19,263 nucleotides of DNA, from positions 1 to 19,263 of the forward strand of contig DATLBT010000026.1 of the NCBI GenBank assembly GCA_035526825.1. Reading direction: 5' to 3'. The position numbers were made by a program, and so were the translations under genes. The stretch comes from JACPFV01 sp035526825. GTDB taxonomy: Bacteria; Pseudomonadota; Gammaproteobacteria; Nevskiales; Nevskiaceae. The notes under the pieces are model-generated. The model saw only the letters and a program-made list of their open reading frames with translations. It was not told the DNA's origin and did no database searches. Position 1 is the stretch's first letter. Each line of letters opens with the position of its first letter. This document shows positions 1-5,005 of the stretch, in pieces.

Positions 1-2
1 GA

Positions 3-25
3 ATTCAAGAAGTAAGTGCAACGTT
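3..25 (+). repeat. Left terminal inverted repeat of the IS30 element
   Basis: It matches the reverse complement of 1046-1068 at 15 of 23 positions, in two blocks (TTCAAG and GCAACG). It overlaps the possible TTG start at 24, which argues against that start for the transposase. Confidence 0.7.
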
Positions 26-86
26 GCCTCCTGAGAAAGAGGCGATCTGGAAGACTAGCGATCCTTCCGGCAAGAAGAGAACGCTG

Positions 87-1043
87 ATGTACAACCAGAT
101 CACCTCCGGTGAGAGATATACGTTGGCCGCGCTGCACGTGCAAGGCCTCAGCCAGGCGGCCATCGCTCGGCACATGGGCCGCCACCCCAGCACGGTCAGC
201 CGAGAGCTCAAGCGCAACAGCACCCGCTACGACGGGGCCTACCGACCGCTGAAAGCCAACGAGCGTACTAACGGACGCCGTTCGCGCTCTAGGCGCAACC
301 GGCACTTCGGGCCCGAAGATCTACATTTGGTGGAAGAGCTACTGCGGGAGAAGTTCAGCCCCGAGCAGGTGGCCGGATATCTGAGCGGTGTCGGCCTCTT
401 GAACATCAGCCACGAAACGATCTACCAGCACATTTGGCGTGACCTCGAGAACGGAGGTGCGCTGTGGAAGCACCTGCGCTGCTCGCCGAAACAGCGACGC
501 AAGCGCTACGGTCGTTACGACAGCCGTGGCCGGTTGGCGGGCAAGAAGATGATTGAGCAGCGCCCGGCGGAGGTTGAGACGCGCGAAGAGCCAGGTCACT
601 GGGAGATGGATACGGTGATGGGAAGGCACGCCAGTGCCCACTGCATCGTGACCCTGGTTGAGCGAAAAACGGGCTATGTGATTATCGGCAAGCTGCGCGA
701 CCGGACCAAGGAAGTGGTCACGGCGCGAGTGATCGCGCTGATTCAGCGCCACCGGAGGTTATTCAAGACCATCACGGCGGACAACGGCACCGAATTCCAC
801 GACTACAAGAAGATCGAGAAAGCCACCGGTGTATCGATCTACTTCGCCCACCCGTATCACTCGTGGGAGCGCGGGACCAACGAAAACACCAATGGGTTAA
901 TCCGGCAATACCTGCCGAAGCGCGTGAGCATGGGCAGAGTGACCCAGCACCGTTGCAATGCGATCGCCCTGCAGCTCAACATCAGGCCGCGCAAGCGGCA
1001 CGGCTTCAAATCCCCGGTGGAGAAACTACTTTATGCGGCGTGA
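87..1043 (+). CDS. IS30-family DDE transposase
   Basis: This enzyme cuts and rejoins the ends of its own element. From the ATG at 87 the protein has 318 residues. An N-terminal helix-turn-helix of the IS30 type is visible (ERYTLAAL, then GLSQAAIARHMGRHPSTVSR). The catalytic core shows HWEMDTVMG (first Asp, residue 175), TADNGTEF (second Asp, 232) and RGTNENTNG (Glu, 266), which is the DD(33)E spacing of the family. The reading frame is open back to a TTG at 24, but that codon lies in the terminal repeat. IS30 transposases usually begin just before the ERY motif, and a purine-rich stretch (AAGAAGAGA) precedes the ATG at 87. The frame shows no damage, so the enzyme may be active. Confidence 0.93.
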   Translation: MYNQITSGERYTLAALHVQGLSQAAIARHMGRHPSTVSRELKRNSTRYDGAYRPLKANERTNGRRSRSRRNRHFGPEDLHLVEELLREKFSPEQVAGYLSGVGLLNISHETIYQHIWRDLENGGALWKHLRCSPKQRRKRYGRYDSRGRLAGKKMIEQRPAEVETREEPGHWEMDTVMGRHASAHCIVTLVERKTGYVIIGKLRDRTKEVVTARVIALIQRHRRLFKTITADNGTEFHDYKKIEKATGVSIYFAHPYHSWERGTNENTNGLIRQYLPKRVSMGRVTQHRCNAIALQLNIRPRKRHGFKSPVEKLLYAA

Positions 1044-1045
1044 TG

Positions 1046-1068
1046 ATCGTTGCGGTTCAAACTTGAAC
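1046..1068 (-). repeat. Right terminal inverted repeat of the IS30 element
   Basis: Reverse-complement partner of 3-25. It begins two bases after the transposase stop codon and ends next to the stop codon of the broken gene at 1069-1434. Confidence 0.7.
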
Positions 1069-1434
1069 CTAAGCATGGTTCTTCCAGGGTGAAACCGACA
1101 GTTCACTTAGCGGCTTGCTCCAAAGGTGCCAGTCTCTATTTGAAGGTGCCCGCAGAATCGTGAGCGGCGCGATGTCGATGCCCCACCTCAAACACAGAAC
1201 GAGCAACTGCTTGACGGTGTCATCTTCCACCGGCGCGCGCAATGACAGATATATCTTCGAGCCTCTACCCTCAACCTTCCCATGTTTAGTAAGCGAACAT
1301 AACCATGCGAAAAACTGGTCTTCGTCCTGCTGGCCGAAAAACACCGGACCTTCGAGTTCGATAACCATGCCTAACGCCGTGTTCAGCGGCGGATTCGCGC
1401 GCAGCGCGAATACGGGATCTTCTTCCACTTTCGT
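1069..1434 (-). pseudogene. Truncated gene of unknown function trapped between IS30 and IS3
   Basis: About 121 residues of plausible soluble protein are read on the minus strand, starting inside the IS3 end at TKVEEDP and finishing SVSPWKNHA. The frame stays open into the IS3 element as far as 1488, but those 18 residues come from transposon sequence, so the native start has been lost. The stop codon touches the IS30 right end, so the C-terminus may also be altered. It shows mixed alpha/beta composition, no signal peptide and no membrane segment. I do not recognise the family. Orientation and context (next to a cassette array read the same way) suggest a former integron cassette gene. Confidence 0.6.
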
Positions 1435-1462
1435 TGACACATAGGTTCCCCCGCCACCATCG

Positions 1463-2314
1463 TCATGCCGCCAGGCGCTCGTAGTCAATTGGCGAGCGCA
1501 TGCCCAGCGATGAATGCAGACGCTTGGAGTTGTAGCGGCGAATGTAGCGGCTGAGTGCGTGGAGTAGGTGCGTCTCGGTTTCGAAGACCTGCCCGTGTAC
1601 TTCTTCGGACTTCAGGCTGTGGAAGAAGCTCTCAATGTGGGCGTTGTCGTTCATGGACTTCGGGCGGTTCATGCTCTGGACCACGCCAAGCTGCTTGAGG
1701 CGGTCGCCGAATGCGTACCCTCCGTACTCGACGCCCCGATCGCTGTGGTAGACCAGACCCGTCGGCGGTCTGCGATTTCGGATGGCGCCATTAAATGCAC
1801 TAATGGTCAGTTTGGCGGTGCGATGCAGGCCGAGATCCCAGCCGACGATCCGCCGCGAGTACTTATCCATGATCGTCGCCAAGTAGCGCCAGCGGCCGGC
1901 GAGCTTGATGTACGTGATATCGCCGACCCAGACCTGGTTGGGGCCCGTGACCGCTTGCGGCAGACGGTTCGGGATTTTTGCGAAGAAGGCGGTAGTCCCG
2001 GGCATTCGCCGATAAATGCGTGCGGCACGCGCCTTCAGGTCTGCCTGTCGCATTAGGCGGGCGACGCGCTTGGAGCTCACGCGTACTCCATCCCTCTTCA
2101 GCAGCGCATGCAGCCGCGGGCTCCCGTACCAGCCGTTGTTGTCCTTGAAGTGGTCGTGCATCTGCTCGAGCAATTCGGCGTCCTTCATGCAATGTGCGCT
2201 CGGCCAGCGGTTCCACCAGGCGTAATAGCCGCCTCGCGTAACCTCGAGGGCTCGACAAAGTCTGCTGACCCCAAACCGGTTCCGCTCCGACTCTATGAAT
2301 TTGAATCGGTCCGT
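1463..2314 (-). CDS. IS3-family transposase OrfB (catalytic part, made by -1 frameshift from OrfA)
   Basis: This is the DDE integrase-type catalytic protein of the element. Motifs: VWVGDITYIK (first Asp), YHSDRGVEYGG (second Asp) and NDNAHIESFFHS (Glu), followed by the typical end HSSLGMRSPIDYE. An ATG exists at 2188, but the frame is open and family-like upstream of it: FGVSRLCRALEV and RGGYYAWW form the usual N-terminal part of OrfB. Translation therefore most likely enters this frame by a -1 slip in the A-run at 2314-2318, giving an OrfAB fusion. The frame is the -1 frame relative to orfA, as in other IS3 elements. The subgroup is uncertain. No internal stop is seen, so the element may be functional. 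Confidence 0.9.
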   Translation of the reverse strand, partial: TDRFKFIESERNRFGVSRLCRALEVTRGGYYAWWNRWPSAHCMKDAELLEQMHDHFKDNNGWYGSPRLHALLKRDGVRVSSKRVARLMRQADLKARAARIYRRMPGTTAFFAKIPNRLPQAVTGPNQVWVGDITYIKLAGRWRYLATIMDKYSRRIVGWDLGLHRTAKLTISAFNGAIRNRRPPTGLVYHSDRGVEYGGYAFGDRLKQLGVVQSMNRPKSMNDNAHIESFFHSLKSEEVHGQVFETETHLLHALSRYIRRYNSKRLHSSLGMRSPIDYERLAA

Positions 2315-2640
2315 TTTTGTTCGGAACTGAACCGGATGAAGTTTTTTAGGATCTCGTGCTCCTCCTTCAGCAGGGCATGGGAGCGCTTGAGCCGGGAGTA
2401 GGCGTCCATCTCAGCCGGCGACTTCCTCGGCTTCCGGATTTCTCTCGGCAACGAGGTGCGGGCTTTGATCAGTCCTTTGCTCGCCTCGGTGCGCCAGCGC
2501 GAGAGCATCCACGGGTGGATGTCCAAGGCCTCCGCAACATCACCGACCTTTACGCCCTCGACCTTCGTCAGCTTTACCGCCTGCAGCTTGAACTCCGCCG
2601 TGTACCTTCGGACTCTTCGCCAGCCGATCGGCTTGGCCAT
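2293..2640 (-). CDS. IS3-family transposase OrfA (helix-turn-helix part)
   Basis: The 115-residue DNA-binding partner of the IS3 transposase. The N-terminal half carries the helix-turn-helix of the family (RRYTAEFKLQAVKL, then GVKVGDVAEALDIHPWMLSRW). The C-terminal half has a leucine-zipper-like stretch (YSRLKRSHALLKEEHEILKN) used for multimer formation. The ATG start is preceded at good distance by a strong ribosome site, GGGAGG. The gene overlaps the extended orfB frame by about 20 bases, the usual arrangement for programmed frameshifting. Confidence 0.92.
   Translation of the reverse strand: MAKPIGWRRVRRYTAEFKLQAVKLTKVEGVKVGDVAEALDIHPWMLSRWRTEASKGLIKARTSLPREIRKPRKSPAEMDAYSRLKRSHALLKEEHEILKNFIRFSSEQKRTDSNS
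2314..2318 (-). promoter_or_regulatory. Probable -1 ribosomal frameshift site (run of five A)
   Basis: On the minus strand the orfA codons read GAA CAA AAA CGG. The AAA codon can re-pair one base back within the A5 run, entering the orfB frame, which then reads on without a stop into typical OrfB sequence. It is not a perfect tandem-slip heptamer in the zero frame, so efficiency may be modest. Confidence 0.6.
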
Positions 2641-2697
2641 CTGACACCTCCCTGTTTAGTTGGGCAAAAGTGTCAACTATTCTGGAAGAACTTCCAC

Positions 2698-2721
2698 GTC
2701 CGCTGGAACACATAGTTGGAC
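2698..2721 (-). repeat. Half of an attC site, cut by the IS3 element
   Basis: On the minus strand it starts GTCCAAC and continues into GTGTTCCAGCGGAC, identical to the outer half of the other attC sites. The matching half is missing because IS3 sequence begins about 20 bases further on (2677). The last 21 bases on the plus strand (2701-2721) are identical to 3009-3029. Confidence 0.8.
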
Positions 2722-2756
2722 GTCATCTCTCCGACCCTTGGTCGCTCGAACATTTC

Positions 2757-2996
2757 TCAGCGCCTCGTGAGCTTTGCTCCACAATACGGGCAGAACGTCA
2801 TTTTCATTCCGCTATCTCCTCCGTCGGGGATGCAGATAATCCAGATCTTCTCTCGTTTCCACCATTCAAACCTGATGTCGTAAGCGCTGTTAGCGATACA
2901 TGACACAAAAACGTCGCAGCACGGCTTGAACCCGCGTGGGACTTTCGGCGATCCGGGAGGATAGTGAGGCTGAGTAGACCGGCGCTGACTGTTCAT
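2757..2996 (-). CDS. Integron cassette gene: small protein with zinc-ribbon-like end
   Basis: A 79-residue protein of unknown function. The C-terminus reads FCPYCGAKLTRR: a CPxCG knuckle of the zinc-ribbon type. Two more cysteines sit in the middle (PCCDVF, then VSCIAN), and another in WIICIPDGG, so a metal site is possible. There is no signal peptide. I chose the ATG at 2996 because the upstream part of the frame is attC sequence. The stop is about 35 bases before the half attC site, as expected for a cassette gene read on the minus strand. Confidence 0.7.
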   Translation of the reverse strand: MNSQRRSTQPHYPPGSPKVPRGFKPCCDVFVSCIANSAYDIRFEWWKREKIWIICIPDGGDSGMKMTFCPYCGAKLTRR

Positions 2997-2999
2997 GAC

Positions 3000-3029
3000 G
3001 TCCAACGCCGCTGGAACACATAGTTGGAC
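3000..3029 (-). repeat. Internally deleted attC site
   Basis: Both outer boxes are present (GTCCAAC on minus at 3029-3023 and GTTGGAC at 3006-3000), but only 16 bases lie between them instead of about 55-73 in the other sites. The half with the extra base (GTGTTCCAGCG) is kept; the opposite stem and the central loop are lost. It should not fold into the normal attC hairpin. Confidence 0.75.
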
Positions 3030-3041
3030 CACACCCGCAAG

Positions 3042-3338
3042 TTAATCATCATCTTTGTCCTCGAAGCGGGACCATTCTGCGCCTGGAGCCAACCTTTCGG
3101 CGCCCATATCAACCGGCAGGTCAGCTATCGCGTTGAGACTTTGGTCTCTCGCGATCAAGTGAGCTGCGTGCACTAAGAGGATTTCCTTCTTCAGCGCAGC
3201 TTCGTCGTTGAAGTCATGGCTCTGATCGTGACAGTACATCTGCCAGTCGCCGCCGGCATGTGAGACGAAAAGAACCGGCTTGCCGCGCTCCATTACACAG
3301 CGACACGTCATGACGCCGACGTTGTCCGGGAATGTCAT
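3042..3338 (-). CDS. Integron cassette gene of unknown function (98 aa)
   Basis: A soluble 98-residue protein starting MTFPDNVGVMTCRC and ending in an acidic tail (FEDKDDD). It contains VLFVSHAGGDWQMYCHDQSH, with several His and Cys residues. The pattern resembles a family of small uncharacterised bacterial proteins, but I cannot name it. The ATG at 3338 lies ten bases after the attC end box; a TTG at 3353 is inside the attC site and unlikely. The stop lies 13 bases from the deleted attC, a normal cassette layout. Confidence 0.75.
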   Translation of the reverse strand: MTFPDNVGVMTCRCVMERGKPVLFVSHAGGDWQMYCHDQSHDFNDEAALKKEILLVHAAHLIARDQSLNAIADLPVDMGAERLAPGAEWSRFEDKDDD

Positions 3339-3347
3339 TTCTGTGGG

Positions 3348-3434
3348 GTCCAACGCCGGTGTTCAGCGGCGCCGGCCGCAACACCTGAATAACAGCCGGC
3401 GGCGGGCGGCGTCCGCTGGAACACCTTGTTGGGC
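3348..3434 (-). repeat. attC recombination site (87 bases)
   Basis: On the minus strand it begins GCCCAAC and ends GTTGGAC. The stems are GTGTTCCAGCGG and CCGCTGAACAC, complementary except for one extra base in the first. That bulge fixes the orientation: cassettes are read on the minus strand. The middle is GC-rich and partly palindromic. Confidence 0.9.
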
Positions 3435-3459
3435 ACCGACGCTGCTAGATTTCCGATGT

Positions 3460-3732
3460 TCATTCAAAGACCCCGATCACCGCCGCTAGGGTAAAGAAGC
3501 AAAGGCCAAACCTGCTGATAGCGGAGGAACTGTAGCTTTTGTCGTATTCCGCCCCATAGATGAGCGTCGGCACGATTAAAGTCACAAAGGCGGCCCACTT
3601 CGCCCAAGCGGCTTGACTATCCATTGGGGCCATTTGCAGATGGGTGGCTAGGGTACCGACCCCGAAGATTGCCGCTGCAAGTGTCCAACTCAGCCAAGTG
3701 TTGTCATCCCACCAGAGCATCAGACGACGCAT
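3460..3732 (-). CDS. Integron cassette gene: small inner-membrane protein
   Basis: A 90-residue protein from the ATG at 3732. Three hydrophobic stretches can be seen: LSWTLAAAIFGVGTLATHL, WAAFVTLIVPTLIYGA and GLCFFTLAAVIGVF. They are joined by short polar loops, consistent with a small three-pass membrane protein. Function unknown. The frame is also open to a TTG at 3756, but that lies in the attC core box, so the ATG is preferred. The gene is flanked by full attC sites on both sides. Confidence 0.75.
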   Translation of the reverse strand: MRRLMLWWDDNTWLSWTLAAAIFGVGTLATHLQMAPMDSQAAWAKWAAFVTLIVPTLIYGAEYDKSYSSSAISRFGLCFFTLAAVIGVFE

Positions 3733-3750
3733 GGCCCGGTCCGCCTCGGT

Positions 3751-3834
3751 GCCCAACGCCGTGGCTCAGCGGCGCCGAGCGAAGCGAGGGAACAGCCGCG
3801 AAGCGGCTGCGTCCGCTGGAGCCACTTGTTGGGC
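3751..3834 (-). repeat. attC recombination site (84 bases)
   Basis: It has GCCCAAC at the start and GTTGGGC at the end on the minus strand, with inner stems GTGGCTCCAGCGG and CCGCTGAGCCAC that pair except for one extra base. The central part contains further short palindromes (CAGCCGCGAAGCGGCTG). Confidence 0.9.
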
Positions 3835-3865
3835 GCGGCTGCACGTAGTGCCACGTTCTCACGGC

Positions 3866-4147
3866 TCATGTTTTGGAACTGATCCAGAACACTGCGTAGA
3901 GAAAAAGCCAGGCGCCAAAGATTGTGCTTAAGAACGCTATGACCGCGGCGAGGAGCGCACTCTTCTTGTTCTCCCTGCTCTTGTTTTTCTCGTTAACCAA
4001 CTGCGCTGCAAGAGCGGAGCAGACGGCAGCAATGATGAGTAGGAAGATAAAAAGGTACTGCAAGAAGGCGCCCATGCCATCTGACGCATGGGCAGCCGAT
4101 GGGAGTAGCCACAAGACGCCCACCGCCACGAGACCTTTACTGTTCAT
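3866..4147 (-). CDS. Integron cassette gene: small exported or membrane protein
   Basis: A 93-residue protein from the ATG at 4147. It starts with a likely signal sequence (LVAVGVLWLLPSAAHA, cleavage before SDG). A hydrophobic segment follows (YLFIFLLIIAAVCSALAA), then a charged loop (NEKNKSRENKKSA) and a second hydrophobic segment (LLAAVIAFLSTIFGAWLFLY). Function unknown. The ATG is only a few bases after the end box of the upstream attC, leaving no room for a promoter and little for a ribosome site inside the cassette, so expression would depend on upstream sequence. Confidence 0.75.
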   Translation of the reverse strand: MNSKGLVAVGVLWLLPSAAHASDGMGAFLQYLFIFLLIIAAVCSALAAQLVNEKNKSRENKKSALLAAVIAFLSTIFGAWLFLYAVFWISSKT

Positions 4148-4150
4148 AGC

Positions 4151-4219
4151 GCCCAACGCCGGTGCTCAGGCGCGGCCTCGCCGAAGGCGAGGACGTCGCA
4201 CTGGAGCACCTTGTTGGGC
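4151..4219 (-). repeat. attC recombination site (69 bases)
   Basis: The minus strand begins GCCCAAC, then GGTGCTCCAG, and ends CTGAGCACC then GGCGTTGGGC. The stems pair with one extra base on the first side, as in the other sites. It is the shortest full attC here, with a central GCC-rich palindrome. Confidence 0.9.
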
Positions 4220-4229
4220 CTCCCGGGTG

Positions 4230-4475
4230 TCATGGTGATAGCGCCTCAATGGCTGCGCTGAGTTGGGATTGATATTCGGCCCATTCTTTCTCACTGATGC
4301 CACGCAAGCCACCCTTCTGTGGTTCGTGTTCGATGAGATCCACCACGCTCCAGACGGCCTCGTCTTTGCATTCGCCGAAGTCGTCCATGAATGTCTGCCA
4401 TGAAATAGAGCCAGCCCGATACGCATTTGCAGCATTCGCAACTCTTAGCCTCAGCTCGCTCCCCGTTTTGTTCAT
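4230..4475 (-). CDS. Integron cassette gene of unknown function (81 aa), first of the array
   Basis: A soluble, acidic 81-residue protein starting MNKTGSELRL and ending LSAAIEALSP, predicted largely helical from its composition. It contains the stretches WQTFMDDFGECKDEAVWSVV and GLRGISEKEWAEYQSQL. No signal peptide or membrane segment is visible, and the family is not recognised. The start lies about 14 bases inside the cassette boundary box at 4490-4496, and the stop is 10 bases before an attC site. It is the cassette furthest upstream in transcription order. Confidence 0.78.
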   Translation of the reverse strand: MNKTGSELRLRVANAANAYRAGSISWQTFMDDFGECKDEAVWSVVDLIEHEPQKGGLRGISEKEWAEYQSQLSAAIEALSP

Positions 4476-4489
4476 ACGTTTAGTGGGAG

Positions 4490-4496
4490 GCCCAAC
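4490..4496 (-). other. Upstream boundary (core box) of the cassette array
   Basis: GTTGGGC on the minus strand marks the start of the first cassette. No attC stem lies upstream of it, unlike all the other boxes. It may therefore be the remaining junction of an attI site or of a lost attC. No integrase gene is visible on either side within the window. Confidence 0.5.
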
Positions 4497-4652
4497 TACA
4501 ATTTAAAGACACGCCGAGACCGCCAATCTGGCCCGGTGTCTATTAACGCGGATGTCGCTCACGCATCCCCCTGATTTCGCTGCACTGGCGAAACATCTTG
4601 GGACAAGAGTGTCAGAAAAAAAGACAGCGCGACAATTTCGCCTTTCGCTTAT

Positions 4653-4669
4653 GGGTCTCTCGCAGACCC
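4653..4669 (-). terminator. Stem-loop just after the small lipoprotein gene, possible terminator
   Basis: GGGTCT and AGACCC form a perfect six-pair stem with a five-base loop, four bases past the stop codon. It is not directly followed by a T-run. On the minus strand a run of seven T occurs about 30 bases further on (near 4616-4622). It could end the operon transcript, but the structure is not typical. The rest of 4497-4652 shows no gene. Confidence 0.35.
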
Positions 4670-4673
4670 CGCA

Positions 4674-4985
4674 CTACGGACCGCCACAGATGCCATCCGG
4701 GCCCACAACTGTGTCGCACGGAACGGTGCATTGATTGCCCGAGCAGTTGATGCCTCCGCCGCTTTCCTCTTCGCTCCCGCCATCCCCGCCACCCGCAGCC
4801 ACACCAATGGCGATGGCAGCAAGACCACCGGCAACCCAAAGCCAGGTGCGTCGAGATTCCGGACGAGCTGACTCCTCAGCTGAGGCTTGCGCCGAAGGGC
4901 TTTGCAGCACAGTGCTGCCCGTCGGCTTTGTTGCACAGGCCGTTAGAAGCAACGTGGCTACAAGTAAATATGTTGGTTGTTTAAT
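4674..4985 (-). CDS. Small lipoprotein with one membrane-like segment, probable ATT start
   Basis: A 103-residue protein of unknown function. Read from an ATT codon at 4985 it begins M(I)KQPTYLLVATLLLTAC, a textbook lipoprotein signal with lipobox LTAC. A strong ribosome site (GGGGGAG) lies about five bases upstream, and no ATG, GTG or TTG fits that spacing. A polar linker follows, then a hydrophobic Gly/Ala segment (WLWVAGGLAAIAIGVAAGGG). The end is cysteine-rich (NCSGNQCTVPC, then GICGGP), perhaps disulfide-bonded outside the membrane. It starts 20 bases after the acylase stop codon, so it is probably the last gene of the same operon. A TTG at 4952 would cut the signal peptide in half and is rejected as the start. 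Confidence 0.65.
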   Translation of the reverse strand: MKQPTYLLVATLLLTACATKPTGSTVLQSPSAQASAEESARPESRRTWLWVAGGLAAIAIGVAAGGGDGGSEEESGGGINCSGNQCTVPCDTVVGPDGICGGP

Positions 4986-5005
4986 TGTTACTCCCCCGAC
5001 CGACT

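Larger units (their letters stand above)
3..1068 (+). mobile_element. IS30-family insertion sequence, essentially complete
   Basis: One transposase gene is bracketed by imperfect terminal inverted repeats of about 23 bases. The left end (3-25) starts ATTCAAG and contains GCAACG; the reverse complement of the right end (1046-1068) reads GTTCAAG and also contains GCAACG, with 15 of 23 positions identical. The left end lies within a few bases of the window edge, so its outermost bases and any target duplication cannot be seen. On the right the element abuts the C-terminal end of a broken minus-strand gene, suggesting it landed in or beside an integron cassette. Confidence 0.85.
1433..2677 (-). 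mobile_element. IS3-family insertion sequence inserted in an integron cassette array
   Basis: The element is about 1245 bases, the normal size for IS3. Both ends read GTTGACAC inward (1433-1440 on plus, 2677-2670 on minus), followed by weaker similarity. It carries overlapping orfA and orfB with a -1 frameshift. The right end lies inside an attC site, leaving only its half at 2698-2721; the left end lies inside an unknown gene. The bases just outside the two ends (TTC on the left, TAT on the right) are not a target duplication. A flanking deletion or recombination between two copies may therefore have followed insertion. Confidence 0.88.

Noticed and set aside
1568..2056. Plus-strand open frame of 162 codons inside the IS3 element
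   Set aside because: It is antisense to the catalytic part of OrfB, which has all family motifs on the minus strand.
2698..4496. The repeated GTTGGRC/GYCCAAC elements as a CRISPR array
   Set aside because: The spacing is about 300-400 bases with genes between. The repeats are paired boxes with a bulged stem, so they are attC sites. No short regular spacers exist.
4552..4734. Plus-strand open frame of 60 codons next to the cassette array
   Set aside because: It overlaps the end of the small lipoprotein gene and its hairpin, lacks a clear ribosome site and shows no recognisable features.
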